Both the position numbers and the translations under genes were made by a program. A stretch of DNA of 26,779 bases from positions 1 through 26,779 of the forward strand of contig JBQTHP010000107.1 of the NCBI GenBank assembly GCA_052389755.1, given 5' to 3'. The DNA is from JBQTHP01 sp052389755. Its GTDB lineage: Bacteria; Pseudomonadota; Gammaproteobacteria; Steroidobacterales; Steroidobacteraceae. Each line of letters opens with the position of its first letter. Position 1 is the first letter of the stretch. The notes beneath the pieces were generated by a model, which was given only the letters and a program-made list of their open reading frames with translations, had not been told where the DNA came from and made no database searches. Of the stretch, positions 8,128 to 14,984 are shown in pieces.

Positions 8128-8637
8128 TCAGACACCACCGGGAGGCATTCTACGACTCGCGCCTTGCGCCGCGCTGCTCCCGGTCCGATCCGAGAAATGC
8201 CGGATCGCCAGCGCGATCGGCAGCCCGACCAGGACTGCGTGAACGATCAGGCCTTCGACCACCGTTGCCATGGCGTATGTCATCTTGAACGGAATCGCCG
8301 AGATCGGCAGCACGATCACGTTCATGACGACGTACGCGCACACCCCGAATAGCAGACCGCCCGGGACCGGGTGCTCGCGGAGCACGGCGACGCGCCGGGT
8401 CGCCGCAAAATACACGCCCGCGGCGACGATGAGAATCAGGCAGTGAGCGAGAAGGCCCAGTGCTGCCGAGGTGGCGCCGCCCTTGAACGCGTCCGCCCCG
8501 AGAAGGCCGCTCGCGATCGCCTGCAGCACGCGCATCGGCGATCGCCCCGACTGCGCGGCCGCGATGAATGCGAAGAGGATGTCGAGAGCTGCGGCGACGA
8601 GCCCCCCGACGACGATTCCCGCGAGATGACGTGTCAT
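8128..8637 (-). CDS. Multi-pass membrane protein, function unknown
   Basis: A 169-residue protein with four hydrophobic segments (about residues 7-27, 55-82, 92-118 and 125-146) and a polar Arg/Ser-rich tail. The ATG at 8637 overlaps the stop of the DUF1304 gene by 4 nt (ATGA), so the two are probably translationally coupled and may act together in the membrane. I do not recognise a specific family. Longer upstream starts were rejected because they would read through the DUF1304 gene. Confidence 0.75.
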   Translation of the reverse strand: MTRHLAGIVVGGLVAAALDILFAFIAAAQSGRSPMRVLQAIASGLLGADAFKGGATSAALGLLAHCLILIVAAGVYFAATRRVAVLREHPVPGGLLFGVCAYVVMNVIVLPISAIPFKMTYAMATVVEGLIVHAVLVGLPIALAIRHFSDRTGSSAAQGASRRMPPGGV

Positions 8638-8987
8638 GAGGCGGCGATCAGGCACGCGAGCGCCAGCGCTGCCGGCAGCGCCTGCGTGATGAGAATGGAG
8701 CGCTTTGCGGTGATGCCGCCGTAGACGCCGGCCAGTAAGACGCAAACGAGAAAGAACACCTTCACGTCGAAGCTCCCGGCCCACAGACCCCACACGAGCC
8801 CGGCCGCCAGAAATCCGTTGTAGAGACCCTGATTCGCCGCGAGCGCTTTGGACGCGGCCGACTGCTCCACCGTCATCCCGAACGTCCTGCGCCCGAACGG
8901 GTGATCCCAGAAGAACATCTCGAGAACCAGGAACGCGAGATGCAGGAGCGCGACGGCGCCGATGAGAACGTTTGCCACCGTGAGCAC
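8634..8987 (-). CDS. DUF1304 family membrane protein
   Basis: A 117-residue four-helix membrane protein that matches my memory of DUF1304: an N-terminal helix with LLHLAFLVLEMFFWDHPFGRR and the hallmark ALAANQGLYNGFLAAGL. The GTG start at 8987 has GGAG spaced correctly upstream, overlapping the end of the acetyltransferase gene. Function is not established for the family. It is coupled by ATGA overlap to the next membrane protein gene. Confidence 0.85.
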   Translation of the reverse strand: MLTVANVLIGAVALLHLAFLVLEMFFWDHPFGRRTFGMTVEQSAASKALAANQGLYNGFLAAGLVWGLWAGSFDVKVFFLVCVLLAGVYGGITAKRSILITQALPAALALACLIAAS

Positions 8988-8998
8988 GAGGTTCTCCT

Positions 8999-9508
8999 CT
9001 ACAGGTCCCGAACGAACAGCTTGTCAATCGGACCATTCTCGCCGAGCTCGACCATTCGCTCGAACTTCAGGCCCAGCTTCTCGAGCACTCGAATCGAGCC
9101 ATGATTGTCCGGCCTCGTGATGCCGGCGATGCGCACCAATCCGAGCGCTCGTTTCGCGTACGCGACGACGGCGGAGGCCGCCTCGATCGCGTAACCTTTC
9201 GCGTGAAATTGCGGGAGGAATGCAAACCCGACGTCCACATCCTGCAGAAACGCCCGTTTCACCAGCCCGCAGATCCCGATCGGCGTTCCATCCTGTCTCA
9301 GCTCGACGAGATACATCCCGAAGCCGAACCGCTCGTAGCTTTCGATCGGCCCTTTCAGGATGTATTCGCGCGCATCGTCGAACGTTCGGACGCCCTTGTC
9401 GCCGACGAATCGCAGGAACCCGGGGTCAGTCAGCAGCTCGAGGATGAATTCCGCGTCCGCGATGGTGAGGCGACGAAGGACCAGGCGTTCCGTGTCCGCG
9501 ACGATCAC
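8999..9508 (-). CDS. GNAT acetyltransferase (RimJ/RimL-like)
   Basis: A 169-residue acetyltransferase of the GNAT superfamily, closest in layout to RimJ/RimL-type enzymes. It starts with ETERLVLRRLT-like TERLVLRRLTIADAEFI, has a central IGICGLVKR and FLPQFHAKGYAIEA (acetyl-CoA-binding region near residue 105), and ends with ITRPDNHGSIRVLEKLGLKFE. These enzymes transfer acetyl from acetyl-CoA to an amine; the acceptor cannot be inferred. The GTG start at 9508 overlaps the stop of the DUF3592 gene by 4 nt (GTGA). Confidence 0.9.
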   Translation of the reverse strand: MIVADTERLVLRRLTIADAEFILELLTDPGFLRFVGDKGVRTFDDAREYILKGPIESYERFGFGMYLVELRQDGTPIGICGLVKRAFLQDVDVGFAFLPQFHAKGYAIEAASAVVAYAKRALGLVRIAGITRPDNHGSIRVLEKLGLKFERMVELGENGPIDKLFVRDL

Positions 9509-9939
9509 GGCGGAATGTACCCCAGCAATAGCCCCGATCCGACTACCGTGAAGATGAACCCGAGACTGCCGAGAATCATCGGCAACAGCCAGAGACTCAC
9601 GAAAGAACGAATCCGGGCCTCGCTCGGGCGGTCACGGTCGTAGAGCACACGGACCGACGCGCCGATCTCGTATTCCGGTGGATTGCTGTGTGCCATCGAC
9701 TCGAACCGGATCGGCGTGCCGGCGACTTGAAACGAGACAATCGGACGGTACGTGTGCGGGTCGCCCGCCTCCATTAGCGGTTCCTCGTCCAGCGCGACGA
9801 CCTGTCCCACCGTTTCCGCTGCCCTTGCGAGAAACGCCCGCGTGCGAACGAGAAGCACCAGCGCGCCGGTCAGGAGGCCGGCACCACTCAACAGAAAGAT
9901 CAGCGGGATGACGTAGCGAAGCGCGACCTCGTCCGACAT
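9505..9939 (-). CDS. DUF3592 domain membrane protein
   Basis: A 144-residue protein with one hydrophobic helix near residues 9-31, an extracytoplasmic-type beta-rich middle (YRPIVSFQVAGTPIRFES; VRVLYDRDRPSEARI), and a second helix near 117-140. This two-helix layout with a central beta domain and the VLYDPxxP-like motif is typical of DUF3592. Function unknown. It is coupled by GTGA overlap to the acetyltransferase gene. Confidence 0.8.
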   Translation of the reverse strand: MSDEVALRYVIPLIFLLSGAGLLTGALVLLVRTRAFLARAAETVGQVVALDEEPLMEAGDPHTYRPIVSFQVAGTPIRFESMAHSNPPEYEIGASVRVLYDRDRPSEARIRSFVSLWLLPMILGSLGFIFTVVGSGLLLGYIPP

Positions 9940-9944
9940 GCACG

Positions 9945-10298
9945 TTACCCGCGGGCTCTGCGCTTGCGCCTCGACACACGCACCTCCAGCGGAATGGACG
10001 CGGGAAACTGAATGTTGATCGCCGCGATGCGGTCAGCGTAGCGATCGGCCAGACGTCCGAGGAACGCGCTGAACAGCTGCCACTCCCGCCCGGGCTTCTG
10101 CGGGCTGAGGACTTCGCAACTGATTACGCCATGCGCGACCGACCAATTCATCCAGCCGTGATACGAGGGGTTGACGTGCTGAATCTTGCGTCCACGCTTG
10201 GTGGCGACGAACGTGCGCAGCTCCGAGCTGCGCATCGCATCGACCAGGGTCTTGTGCAGATTCGCGCCGGTGCGCTCGACGATCTGGAATCGGATCAC
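9945..10298 (-). CDS. Hypothetical protein
   Basis: A 117-residue soluble protein of unknown function. It has an Arg/Lys-rich C-terminus (RVSRRKRRARG) and a mixed alpha/beta pattern with no motif I recognise. The GTG at 10298 is preceded by GGGGAG about 9 nt upstream. It ends 5 nt before the DUF3592 gene starts and is probably in the same transcript. Confidence 0.65.
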   Translation of the reverse strand: MIRFQIVERTGANLHKTLVDAMRSSELRTFVATKRGRKIQHVNPSYHGWMNWSVAHGVISCEVLSPQKPGREWQLFSAFLGRLADRYADRIAAINIQFPASIPLEVRVSRRKRRARG

Positions 10299-10352
10299 CG
10301 TGACACTCCCCGGAATGTGCGCATATGAAGAGCATCATACGCCGCGCGTCTT

Positions 10353-10553
10353 TCACCGGACCCATTCGTGCTTCAGATCATCGAGTTTGCGCTCGGGCTC
10401 GAAGCCGCGACGTTGCGCGCGAACGTATGGAGCGAAAGCCTGTTCCTGAAGCGCCACCGAGCGCTCTGCGACGCGTCGGTACGCGGCCAGATGCTCGCGC
10501 TGCGCGTCCCGGGTCTCGGTCAGAAGGCGCTTGATTTCGTCGGACGAATCCAC
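10353..10553 (-). CDS. Small helical protein, function unknown
   Basis: A 66-residue protein made almost entirely of charged amphipathic helix (SSDEIKRLLTETRDAQREHLAAYRRVAERSVALQEQ), probably a coiled coil. Related-looking proteins often continue into a C-terminal membrane helix, which is absent here, so this may be a shortened version. The GTG start at 10553 has a strong GGAGGG about 6 nt upstream. Confidence 0.65.
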   Translation of the reverse strand: MDSSDEIKRLLTETRDAQREHLAAYRRVAERSVALQEQAFAPYVRAQRRGFEPERKLDDLKHEWVR

Positions 10554-10577
10554 AGAACCCTCCTTTGCCTCGTCGCG

Positions 10578-10802
10578 TCAGCCCTCGATCTGCACCAACT
10601 TGACGCGCCCAGAAGCTCCGCGCTTGATCGATACCTGATTCTTTCGCAAGTCGAAGTGCTCGGCGATCAGCTCCACCAGCTCCTCGTTGGCTCTACCGTC
10701 GATCGGCGGCGACTTGACTCGTGCGAGCCATGTGCCATCGCTCAGCTCTTCGAGCTCGCGTGTTCGTGAACTGGGCTTGACCTTCACCTGGATGATCTTC
10801 AT
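10578..10802 (-). CDS. DUF167 (YggU-like) protein
   Basis: A 74-residue protein with the DUF167 pattern: IQVKVKPSSRTRELEE, then ARVKSPPIDGRANEELVELIAEHFDLRKNQVSIKRGASGRVKLVQI. The PPxDGRANxxL core is diagnostic. Its cellular role is unknown. The ATG at 10802 overlaps the stop of the upstream damaged VOC reading frame (ATGA). A frame without stop continues upstream of this ATG into sequence that looks like the displaced C-terminus of the VOC gene. Confidence 0.9.
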   Translation of the reverse strand: MKIIQVKVKPSSRTRELEELSDGTWLARVKSPPIDGRANEELVELIAEHFDLRKNQVSIKRGASGRVKLVQIEG

Positions 10803-11074
10803 CGAAGCGGCGGCCCGCCTCGTCTGTCTGACCGGTTTTCGAGCCGATGCGCCCTCGCCCACCGCTTTCGCTCGGGCATGACGGGGCTGCGGTCTTGCGC
10901 CGGCCCGCACGCGACCTTGCGCTTCTTCATCTCCGCAACTTCCGCCGGCGGCAAGCCGAAGATCATCCAGCCGTCACCCACATCGACGTTCGGTAGTCGC
11001 AGGACGTCACGCAGGAAGGCGCGGTCGGCGGCGGGACTTGCGCTGTAGATGATCGAATGCGCACCGATGATCAT
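10799..11074 (-). pseudogene. VOC (glyoxalase-fold) protein, internally deleted
   Basis: The first 35 or so residues (MIIGAHSIIYSASPAADRAFLRDVLRL, then DGWMIFGLPPAEVA) match a small vicinal-oxygen-chelate family as I remember it. EMKKRKVACGPAQDR follows directly, where family members carry about 25-30 extra residues in between. After that the frame gives an unrelated SPVMPERKR tail. In another frame the same DNA reads QPRHARAKAV, similar to the normal C-terminal end. I infer one internal deletion plus a second deletion or frameshift. The start overlaps the hydrolase stop (ATGA). A short functional protein cannot be excluded. Confidence 0.55.
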
Positions 11075-11778
11075 GGCTTGTTCCCTCTGCTCACGCATGT
11101 TGCCACGAAATCGCCGATGGCCTTCGCCGCCGCCTGCGGATTGACCTGCAGCAGAAAGTGCGGCCCCTCAATCTCGGCAACGCGAACGTTCCGAGCGAGC
11201 CGCACGAGCGCTTGACCGGCCGCCGCTGGCACCAGGCGATCCTCCGTGCCCCGCAGATAGAGTCCAGGTATGCGGATGTGTTCGAGCTTTTCCGAGACAT
11301 CCACCTCCGCGACGGCCTCGAGGCGCGTGGCGAGCGTCCGGGGTGAAATTCTGCGCAGCGCTTCGGTGTTCGCACGACGCAGATCAGGAGTGGCAAAACG
11401 GCCCATCAGAAAATGCGACGCGAGCGCGTTCGGCGCGCGGTGTGAAGGGATGACACCAAGGAGAGGTCGAAGCAAGCGAAGGATCAGGCGCGGGCATCGC
11501 GCAAATGACGCGCAGAGCACGTACCCAACCAGTCCAGTCGGATTCGCTGCGGCTATGGAGAGCGCGATCGGTCCCGAAAAAGATTCGCCAAGGACCACGA
11601 ACGGTCGGTCTCGCGGTAAGGCGGCCCGGGCGATCAGCTCGTACTCGGCGTAGTCGAGCGGTTGATCCGGGTACCGCACCACGATTGTGGGCAAGAGATC
11701 GCGCAGAGCGCTGATGAGCGGAGCGAAATGTTCGCCAGTGCCGTCCATGCCAGGCAGGAGCACGAGTGTCGGCACCAT
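11071..11778 (-). CDS. Alpha/beta hydrolase
   Basis: A 235-residue alpha/beta hydrolase-fold enzyme. The oxyanion-hole region LLPGMDGTG is at the N-terminus, the nucleophile elbow GESFSG places the catalytic Ser at 66, the likely acid is D180 in GTEDRLVP, and the His is H207 in EGPHFLL. No signal peptide is visible, so it is probably cytosolic. The substrate is unknown; esterases and thioesterases share this layout. The stop overlaps the next start by 4 nt. Confidence 0.88.
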   Translation of the reverse strand: MVPTLVLLPGMDGTGEHFAPLISALRDLLPTIVVRYPDQPLDYAEYELIARAALPRDRPFVVLGESFSGPIALSIAAANPTGLVGYVLCASFARCPRLILRLLRPLLGVIPSHRAPNALASHFLMGRFATPDLRRANTEALRRISPRTLATRLEAVAEVDVSEKLEHIRIPGLYLRGTEDRLVPAAAGQALVRLARNVRVAEIEGPHFLLQVNPQAAAKAIGDFVATCVSRGNKP

Positions 11779-11799
11779 GGAATCCGTGCTCTTCGTGCC

Positions 11800-12066
11800 C
11801 TATTTGAGCTCGACATCCGCCGCCGGCGCGTTGGGCAGCTCGCGATCCAGTGACTCCCGGTAGCGCACACACCCGCGCAAAAACTTCGGCCAGGGTGGGA
11901 CCGCTACGTCCGGCACCACGCGCTCGGGCAGTAGGCCCCAAAGCTGTGGGTGATGCCAGCAGAGGTCGTGCCCGCTGCTGTCGCGGTGAGCACGAATCCC
12001 TCCGCGCAACCGCCTGACTTCGCGAACGAGTTCCTCACGGCTCAAGGCTTCGAGATCGTCGTCCAT
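11800..12066 (-). CDS. Small conserved protein with HDLCWHHP motif, function unknown
   Basis: An 88-residue soluble protein. The N-terminal helix (DDDLEALSREELVREVRRLRGGIRAHRDSSGHDLCWHHPQLW) is followed by a Pro/Trp-rich middle and WPKFLRGCVRYRESLD. I recall similar small proteins in environmental bacteria and integron cassettes, but no function is known to me. The Cys/His cluster GHDLCWHH could bind metal; this is inference. It lies 17 bp from the frameshifted membrane gene and has no attC. Confidence 0.7.
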   Translation of the reverse strand: MDDDLEALSREELVREVRRLRGGIRAHRDSSGHDLCWHHPQLWGLLPERVVPDVAVPPWPKFLRGCVRYRESLDRELPNAPAADVELK

Positions 12067-12083
12067 CGCATCCTCACTGCCCG

Positions 12084-12420
12084 CTAAACAGCGACCAGGC
12101 TGCCAAGCCAGGTGGTGTACACGAGAGCACGCTGGTCGGCGAACACATCAAACGCTAAAAATACAGCAGCTTCGACGAGCAACCCAAGCCCGACGGCCGA
12201 CCAAGTACTTGGCTTGGGAAATAGCAACACAAGAGCGAGACCTATCAGAACGAAGCCAACTTCGACGGCTTTGACGATACGACCACGCCATGGCCACGAA
12301 GGAGCTTCGATTCATCCAAAGGTAGCCCGCAAGTGCGACGCTTACCAGCCCGAGGCAGCTCAGCAAGAACCCCCCGTGCTTCTCTGCGACGAAGTAGTTG
12401 ACCAATTCTGGAGTCGACAT
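12084..12420 (-). pseudogene. Frameshifted small membrane protein
   Basis: From the ATG at 12420 one frame reads STPELVNYFVAEKHGGFLLSCLGLVSVALAGYLWMNRSSF. From about 12290 onward a different frame reads GRIVKAVEVGFVLIGLALVLLF, then SAVGLGLLVEAAVFLAFDVFADQRALVYTTWLGSLVAV, ending at TAG 12084-12086. The total length, 337 nt, is one more than a multiple of three, so a single 1-nt insertion near 12285-12300 explains the break. Reassembled, it is a four-helix protein of about 111 residues like other cassette-encoded membrane proteins. It lies just beyond the last recognisable attC. Confidence 0.7.
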
Positions 12421-12504
12421 AGCGGTCTGTGGAGCGGCGAGCTGCCCAGGCCTCAAGCACCGTGGCTGTGCATGCGAAGGGAATGAGCGCCCACACGACG
12501 CCAC

Positions 12505-12619
12505 GCCCAACTGCGCGCCCGCCTTGCGTCTGATGACCCTTCGATCATCTCGATATCTCCAGCGCGTCAGGCGCGCCCGCCGCTGCCGTACCACGGTCCG
12601 CTCCAACGCGTAGTCAGAT
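12505..12619 (-). repeat. attC-1, decayed distal site
   Basis: The right half (12587-12619) matches the standard family, including the CCGCTCCAACGCG inner box. The outer box reads GTCAGAT, one substitution away from GTTAGAT. The left half has lost the usual inner box; a possible outer box GCCCAAC is at 12505-12511. It would be the last site of the array and may no longer recombine. Confidence 0.6.
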
Positions 12620-13009
12620 GCCGCGCGCAACCCACCAGGCAAGACCATGGAGGATCGTGCCGAGAATGAAAACACCAAGCAGCACTACCGACAATGGGTG
12701 TTGCAGCCCAAAGAACATCGGCTGAAAGATCGCCCGGGCCAACCAGAACCCGGCAATCGCGATTAGCAAGAAGCGACCGAGTTCCGTGCCGGCGACCTCG
12801 TTCGGGAAGAGAAAAAGAACGGAGGCCGTTACAGCAAAAACGTATGTCATGCAGAGGTTCAGCACTTGCATGATGCCGCGGTTAGATATGCCAAGTCGGG
12901 GAAGCTCTTTCTGCCAGTCGAAGAGGCGCCAGAAGAATAGATGGAAGATCGCGAAGGCCAGGTTGAATAGCCCCGCGGTGACGATCAGTCCAGACGCGAG
13001 CCGCGACAT
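12614..13009 (-). CDS. Cassette 1: small membrane protein, function unknown
   Basis: A 131-residue protein with four hydrophobic helices (about residues 4-27, 46-67, 78-97 and 102-126) and the segment FNLAFAIFHLFFWRLFDWQKELPRLGISNRG. The NLAFAxFHLxFW opening is loosely similar to the DUF1304-like protein encoded at 8634-8987. The ATG at 13009 is formed by the attC-2 core box itself (GTTAGATG), so any ribosome-binding site must come from the neighbouring attC. The stop lies inside the decayed R'' box of attC-1. Confidence 0.75.
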   Translation of the reverse strand: MSRLASGLIVTAGLFNLAFAIFHLFFWRLFDWQKELPRLGISNRGIMQVLNLCMTYVFAVTASVLFLFPNEVAGTELGRFLLIAIAGFWLARAIFQPMFFGLQHPLSVVLLGVFILGTILHGLAWWVARGI

Positions 13010-13130
13010 CTAACTCTCGCGTTGAGCGGCAGGGCACTGCCGCATCAGGCCCGACGGCGCACAATCTCTTCCGCGCGCTCGGCGCGCTAACCACCGCCGT
13101 GTCATGGTCCGCTCCAACGCGCTGTTACGC
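13008..13130 (-). repeat. attC-2
   Basis: 123 bp, standard family. Left outer box ATCTAAC (13008-13014) pairs with the mutated box of attC-1 except for one base. Right outer box GTTACGC (13124-13130) does not match the left box of attC-3, indicating that cassette 2 is a merger of at least two cassettes. Confidence 0.88.
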
Positions 13131-13140
13131 GGCGTGCAGC

Positions 13141-13539
13141 TCACGTCTTCACCTTCTTTCGTAACTCAGCGATACGTGCTTTGACGAGTTGTCTCACAAG
13201 AGCCGAGGGCAAGGGCTTCGTCAATGGAAATCGGATCGTACCCTTCGAGGTCTCGTATCCTTTGAGGTCGGATGCGTGGGCACGCCTGATCGCCGCGCTC
13301 ATCGGGTAAAGGCTGCTGTGGCGTTTCCAGACGGCGTACCACACGAGCGGCCGCCCGTTAAGCCTCAAGGCAGGAATCCCATAACTGAAGCTCTCTACGG
13401 CGCCTGGCGCCGCGGAGCGAATGGCCTCGCGGAGCTTCTGGAGGCACCTCCGCGCATCGGGCGGTAAGGCCGCGAGGCAGGCGCGCACCTGTATCCCGGC
13501 CCGTCTTGCGGTGTTCTTCAACGATGAGGAGGATGCCAA
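13141..13539 (-). CDS. Cassette 2a: DUF1801 family protein
   Basis: A 132-residue protein with the DUF1801 pattern: RRCLQKLREAIRSAAPGAVESFSYGIPALRLNGRPLVWYAVWKRHSSLYPMS, then GYETSKGTIRFPLTKPLPSALVRQLVKARIAE. The fold is of the YdhG type with no established function. The most upstream start is a TTG at 13539; a second TTG at 13521 is possible and the N-terminus is poorly defined. It is divergent from the chimeric gene that begins 36 bp away. Confidence 0.8.
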   Translation of the reverse strand: MASSSSLKNTARRAGIQVRACLAALPPDARRCLQKLREAIRSAAPGAVESFSYGIPALRLNGRPLVWYAVWKRHSSLYPMSAAIRRAHASDLKGYETSKGTIRFPLTKPLPSALVRQLVKARIAELRKKVKT

Positions 13540-13575
13540 AACGACCTCACGAGTGCGTCAACGTTGCCGATCTCT

Positions 13576-13992
13576 ATGGCGCGCCGCCTAACTCACTCGC
13601 GGCTGATGCCCGCGATCGGCCGGCGCTGCCACGAACTTCGGATCGTAGACGTGCGCGGCACACGGCGCATCGTCTTTCGCATCGACGCCGATGCGATTGT
13701 GATCGTGGAGGTCTTCGCCAAGAAGACCCAGAAGACACCGGAGGCAGCGTACATCGAGCTGCGTTTGAAGATCGCCGAAGGACTCAAGGCCCGACGCAGC
13801 GCCAAAGGTCTTACCCAAACAGATCTGGCAAAGGCGGTGCGCTCGAGCCAATCACGTGTGGCAAAGATGGAAGCTGGCGACCCTACTGTTTCGCTCGATC
13901 TGCTGGTGAAGTCGCTACTGGCGCTTGGCGCTTCAAGCCGCGAGCTCGCCCAAATCATCGCGCGACTAGCCGCCCACCTCAGGTATCGATAA
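13576..13992 (+). CDS. Cassette 2b: chimera of truncated Gp49-like toxin and HigA-like antitoxin
   Basis: The first part (HSRLMPAIGRRCHELRIVD, then DADAIVIVEVFAKKTQKTP) is the middle of a phage Gp49/HigB-type toxin, lacking about 35 N-terminal residues and its C-terminus. At about 13740/13741 it passes in frame into an XRE-type antitoxin: EAAYIELRLKIAEGLKARR, then LTQTDLAKAVRSSQSRVAKMEAGDPTVSLDLL (helix-turn-helix). The two halves normally belong to separate adjacent genes, so a deletion has fused them into one 138-residue frame. It is opposite in direction to the array and overlaps hicA tail-to-tail by 27 nt. It may act as a DNA-binding antitoxin remnant or be inert. Confidence 0.7.
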   Translation: MARRLTHSRLMPAIGRRCHELRIVDVRGTRRIVFRIDADAIVIVEVFAKKTQKTPEAAYIELRLKIAEGLKARRSAKGLTQTDLAKAVRSSQSRVAKMEAGDPTVSLDLLVKSLLALGASSRELAQIIARLAAHLRYR

Positions 13993-14157
13993 CGATCGGC
14001 AGATCTTCGCAGCGAGACCATTCGCAACTTCCGAATGCCGCGGCACGGCTTCAACGTGCCCGGTTAAAGGATTGCACCAGAGAGAGTGCGAGCGACCCTC
14101 GCGCTTGAGATAGCAGCCGTTCCGGCGCAAGTGGCGCAGCAAAACGCCGCGCTTCAC
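13966..14157 (-). CDS. hicA: Cassette 2c: HicA-like mRNA interferase toxin
   Basis: A 63-residue protein with the HicA pattern: LLRHLRRNGCYLKREGRSHSLWCNP. The catalytic His of the dsRBD-like fold is in GRSHSLW, and PRHSEVANGLAAKICRSL follows near the end. HicA cleaves mRNAs and is neutralised by HicB. The GTG start overlaps the hicB stop by 4 nt (GTGA). Gene order is antitoxin first, the less common arrangement for this family. Its last 27 nt are antisense to the end of the chimeric gene. Confidence 0.85.
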   Translation of the reverse strand: MKRGVLLRHLRRNGCYLKREGRSHSLWCNPLTGHVEAVPRHSEVANGLAAKICRSLSIPEVGG

Positions 14158-14369
14158 CCCACTGTTACCGTCTCGCGCAGTGCCCCGCGCGGCAAGCCCT
14201 TTAAAGCATCGCGGCGTCGATCATCAAGAATAAGTGCAATAGCCTCGGCAAGGCTCTTGCGGGCGGCAGCCTTTGTGCGGCCTTGACCGTTCGCGCCGGG
14301 GACTTCCGGGCAGTACGCCACAAACCACTTCCCGTCACGCTCGATGATGGCGGTGAATTCATTACGCAT
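14154..14369 (-). CDS. hicB: Cassette 2d: HicB-like antitoxin
   Basis: A 71-residue HicB-type protein with the partial RNase H fold signature: FTAIIERDGKWFVAYCPEVPGANGQGRTKAAARKSLAEAIALILDDRR. It lacks the C-terminal DNA-binding domain found in longer HicB proteins. The ATG at 14369 was chosen over upstream frames that merely read through attC-3. A TATACT box lies 7 bp upstream. Confidence 0.88.
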   Translation of the reverse strand: MRNEFTAIIERDGKWFVAYCPEVPGANGQGRTKAAARKSLAEAIALILDDRRRDALKGLPRGALRETVTVG

Positions 14370-14376
14370 GGCTAGC

Positions 14377-14382
14377 AGTATA
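14377..14382 (-). promoter_or_regulatory. -10-like TATACT before hicB
   Basis: TATACT on the reverse strand, 7 bp upstream of the hicB ATG, in otherwise GC-rich DNA. No clear -35 was found. If used, the transcript would be nearly leaderless. Similar boxes precede the antitoxin genes at 17117 and 22066. Confidence 0.35.
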
Positions 14383-14411
14383 CCGCTGCCGTCAAATGGG
14401 TCGTGTCGGTC

Positions 14412-14538
14412 GTCTAACGCCCGCGTTGAGCGCGGCCGGCACTGCCGCATCAGGCGCGACGAGCGCGCATACTCTCTTCCGCGCGCTCGGCGCGCTGACC
14501 ACTGCCGTGTCACGGTCCGCTCCAACGCGTAGTTATGC
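14412..14538 (-). repeat. attC-3
   Basis: 127 bp, standard family with a 1-2 base irregularity after the left inner box. Left box GTCTAAC (14412-14418), right box GTTATGC (14532-14538). The right box is the exact reverse complement of the left box of attC-4. Confidence 0.93.
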
Positions 14539-14709
14539 GGCGACTTGCTCGTACGAGAAGCCTGGAGCTCCAGCACGCTGGGAGGCGTGCTCAATGGTGA
14601 TCGCGCAGATGTTGCCGCTCGCGTCTACGTCCAGAACGGTGTTCTCGTCGAGATCGCGTGTCTCCGCTACAGGAGCGTCCCTGAGCTCGATCAGCAGCGT
14701 GTCCGTATC
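14533..14709 (-). CDS. Cassette 3: DUF2283-like C-terminal part fused to ParE remnant
   Basis: The segment DTDTLLIELRDAPVAETRDLDENTVLDVDASGNICAITIEHASQRA is the body of a DUF2283 protein, a small family of unknown function. Its own N-terminal strand (MKITYDPE-like) is missing. Instead the frame is joined at about 14709/14710 to the C-terminal part of the ParE toxin (NIDVLG). The stop TAA lies in the R'' box of attC-3. No separate start was found, so it could be translated only from a start inside the toxin remnant, for example the GTG at 14784. Confidence 0.6.
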   Translation of the reverse strand, partial: DTDTLLIELRDAPVAETRDLDENTVLDVDASGNICAITIEHASQRAGAPGFSYEQVAA

Positions 14710-14984
14710 GCCAAGGACGTCAATGTTTCCGTCGTCCGTGATCAGATACGTGATGCGGTAGTGCCCGTACAGCAGGATTCGCACGTGCCGCGCTGAAGCC
14801 CGATAGCGAAAACCATCTCCGGAAAGTCTTTGAGGCTCTGCGCCTGGTCGTAAATGCCCTGAATCGTTTGGGCTGCAGCCTGCGGGTTGTCCGCTGCGAT
14901 GTACTCGAAGATATCCTCGAGCCAGCGTTCAGCCTCAGCGGTCCAGGTTGCGCCATGTTCGGATGCGCCGAGCCATCTCATCAT
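14710..14984 (-). pseudogene. Cassette 3: ParE/RelE-type toxin, frameshifted and truncated
   Basis: The N-terminal frame reads TWTAEAERWLEDIFEYIAADNPQAAAQTIQGIYDQAQSLKDFPEM, typical of ParE toxins. It then shifts. In the next frame the sequence continues FRYRASARHVRILLYGHYRITYLITDDGNIDVLG. Restoring one G in the run at 14813-14814 would repair the reading frame. The last 10-15 residues are replaced by the DUF2283 fusion. Native ParE inhibits gyrase; this copy should be inactive unless a frameshift is programmed. The in-frame ATG at 14984 overlaps the antitoxin gene. Confidence 0.7.

Noticed and set aside
11826..11840. GTTGGGC as the outer box of a lost attC pairing with GCCCAAC at 12505
   Set aside because: It lies inside the coding region of the 88-residue protein with no inner box nearby; a 7-base match is expected by chance.
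7831..12504. Further attC sites or an integrase gene in the middle block
   Set aside because: No paired RYYYAAC/GTTRRRY repeats with inner boxes and no tyrosine-recombinase-like protein were seen there.
12421..12504. Possible N-terminal extension of the frameshifted membrane gene (MWALIPFACTATVLEAWA frame)
   Set aside because: It is in a different frame from the gene and lacks a ribosome-binding site; it may be a relic but cannot be supported.
13985..14010. TAACGATCGGC as a relic attC end between the chimeric gene and hicA
   Set aside because: Only about ten bases resemble an attC end, no inner box follows, and the stretch is coding for hicA.
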